Assembly: GCA_018715465.1 (NCBI GenBank) | Contig: DVLN01000023.1 | Coordinates: 1-5,591 of the forward strand | Length of the DNA: 5,591 bases | Reading direction: 5' to 3' | Origin: Candidatus Faecivivens stercorigallinarum | GTDB taxonomy: Bacteria; Bacillota; Clostridia; Oscillospirales; Ruminococcaceae | Shown here: piece by piece, positions 5,581 to 5,591 of the stretch | How positions within the stretch are numbered: position 1 is the stretch's first letter | How the letters are laid out: each line of letters starts with the position of its first letter | Made by a program: the position numbers and the translations under genes | Notes under the pieces: generated by a model | The model's input: the letters and a program-made list of their open reading frames with translations, nothing else | The model's database searches: none | What the model was told of the DNA's origin: nothing

Positions 5581-5591
5581 AAATAATGATG

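Noticed and set aside
1..5591. CRISPR arrays, insertion sequences, tRNA or rRNA genes
   Set aside because: No regularly spaced repeats, transposase-like frames, terminal inverted repeats or tRNA/rRNA signatures were seen.

Overview
The window looks like part of a Bacillota (Firmicutes) chromosome, most likely a moderately GC-rich anaerobic clostridium. The grounds are strong AGGAGG-type ribosome binding sites, sigma-A-like promoters (several with an extended -10), intrinsic terminators, and protein families common in that group. No ribosomal or taxonomic marker gene is present, so the assignment is an inference.

Layout from left to right: a YdhF-like aldo/keto reductase (125-1045, +) sits behind its own promoter, which lies inside an inverted repeat. 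Eight bases after its stop codon begins a near-consensus promoter (TTGACA-17 bp-TATACT, 1054-1082). The RNA it drives starts almost directly with a fluoride riboswitch aptamer (crcB motif, about 1092-1153). The 3' half of the aptamer is the 5' arm of an 18-bp intrinsic terminator (1138-1185), a textbook transcriptional ON switch. The switched gene (1226-2425, +) is neither crcB/Fluc nor a CLC-F channel but a 399-residue CPA-superfamily cation:proton antiporter of the NHA (SLC9B-like) type. A 665-residue S9-family acylaminoacyl-peptidase-like serine peptidase follows (2549-4546, +) after a 123-bp gap with no terminator and a possible weak promoter.

Convergent with these is a small leftward gene (4623-4820, -). 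It encodes a 65-residue Cys/His-rich protein with its own extended -10 promoter, an excellent ribosome binding site and its own intrinsic terminator. Divergent from it is a TetR-family regulator (5014-5580, +) starting at GTG behind another extended -10 promoter. The window ends 11 bases after the TetR stop.

How it fits together: the clearest functional unit is the fluoride riboswitch plus antiporter, a candidate fluoride-tolerance module. Fluoride in the cell should stabilise the aptamer, prevent the terminator from forming, and turn on the antiporter. Read-through may also raise expression of the peptidase. The reductase has no terminator of its own, so its transcripts probably also run into the riboswitch terminator. 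The small Cys-rich gene and the TetR gene appear to be independent units; the TetR target is not evident from this window.
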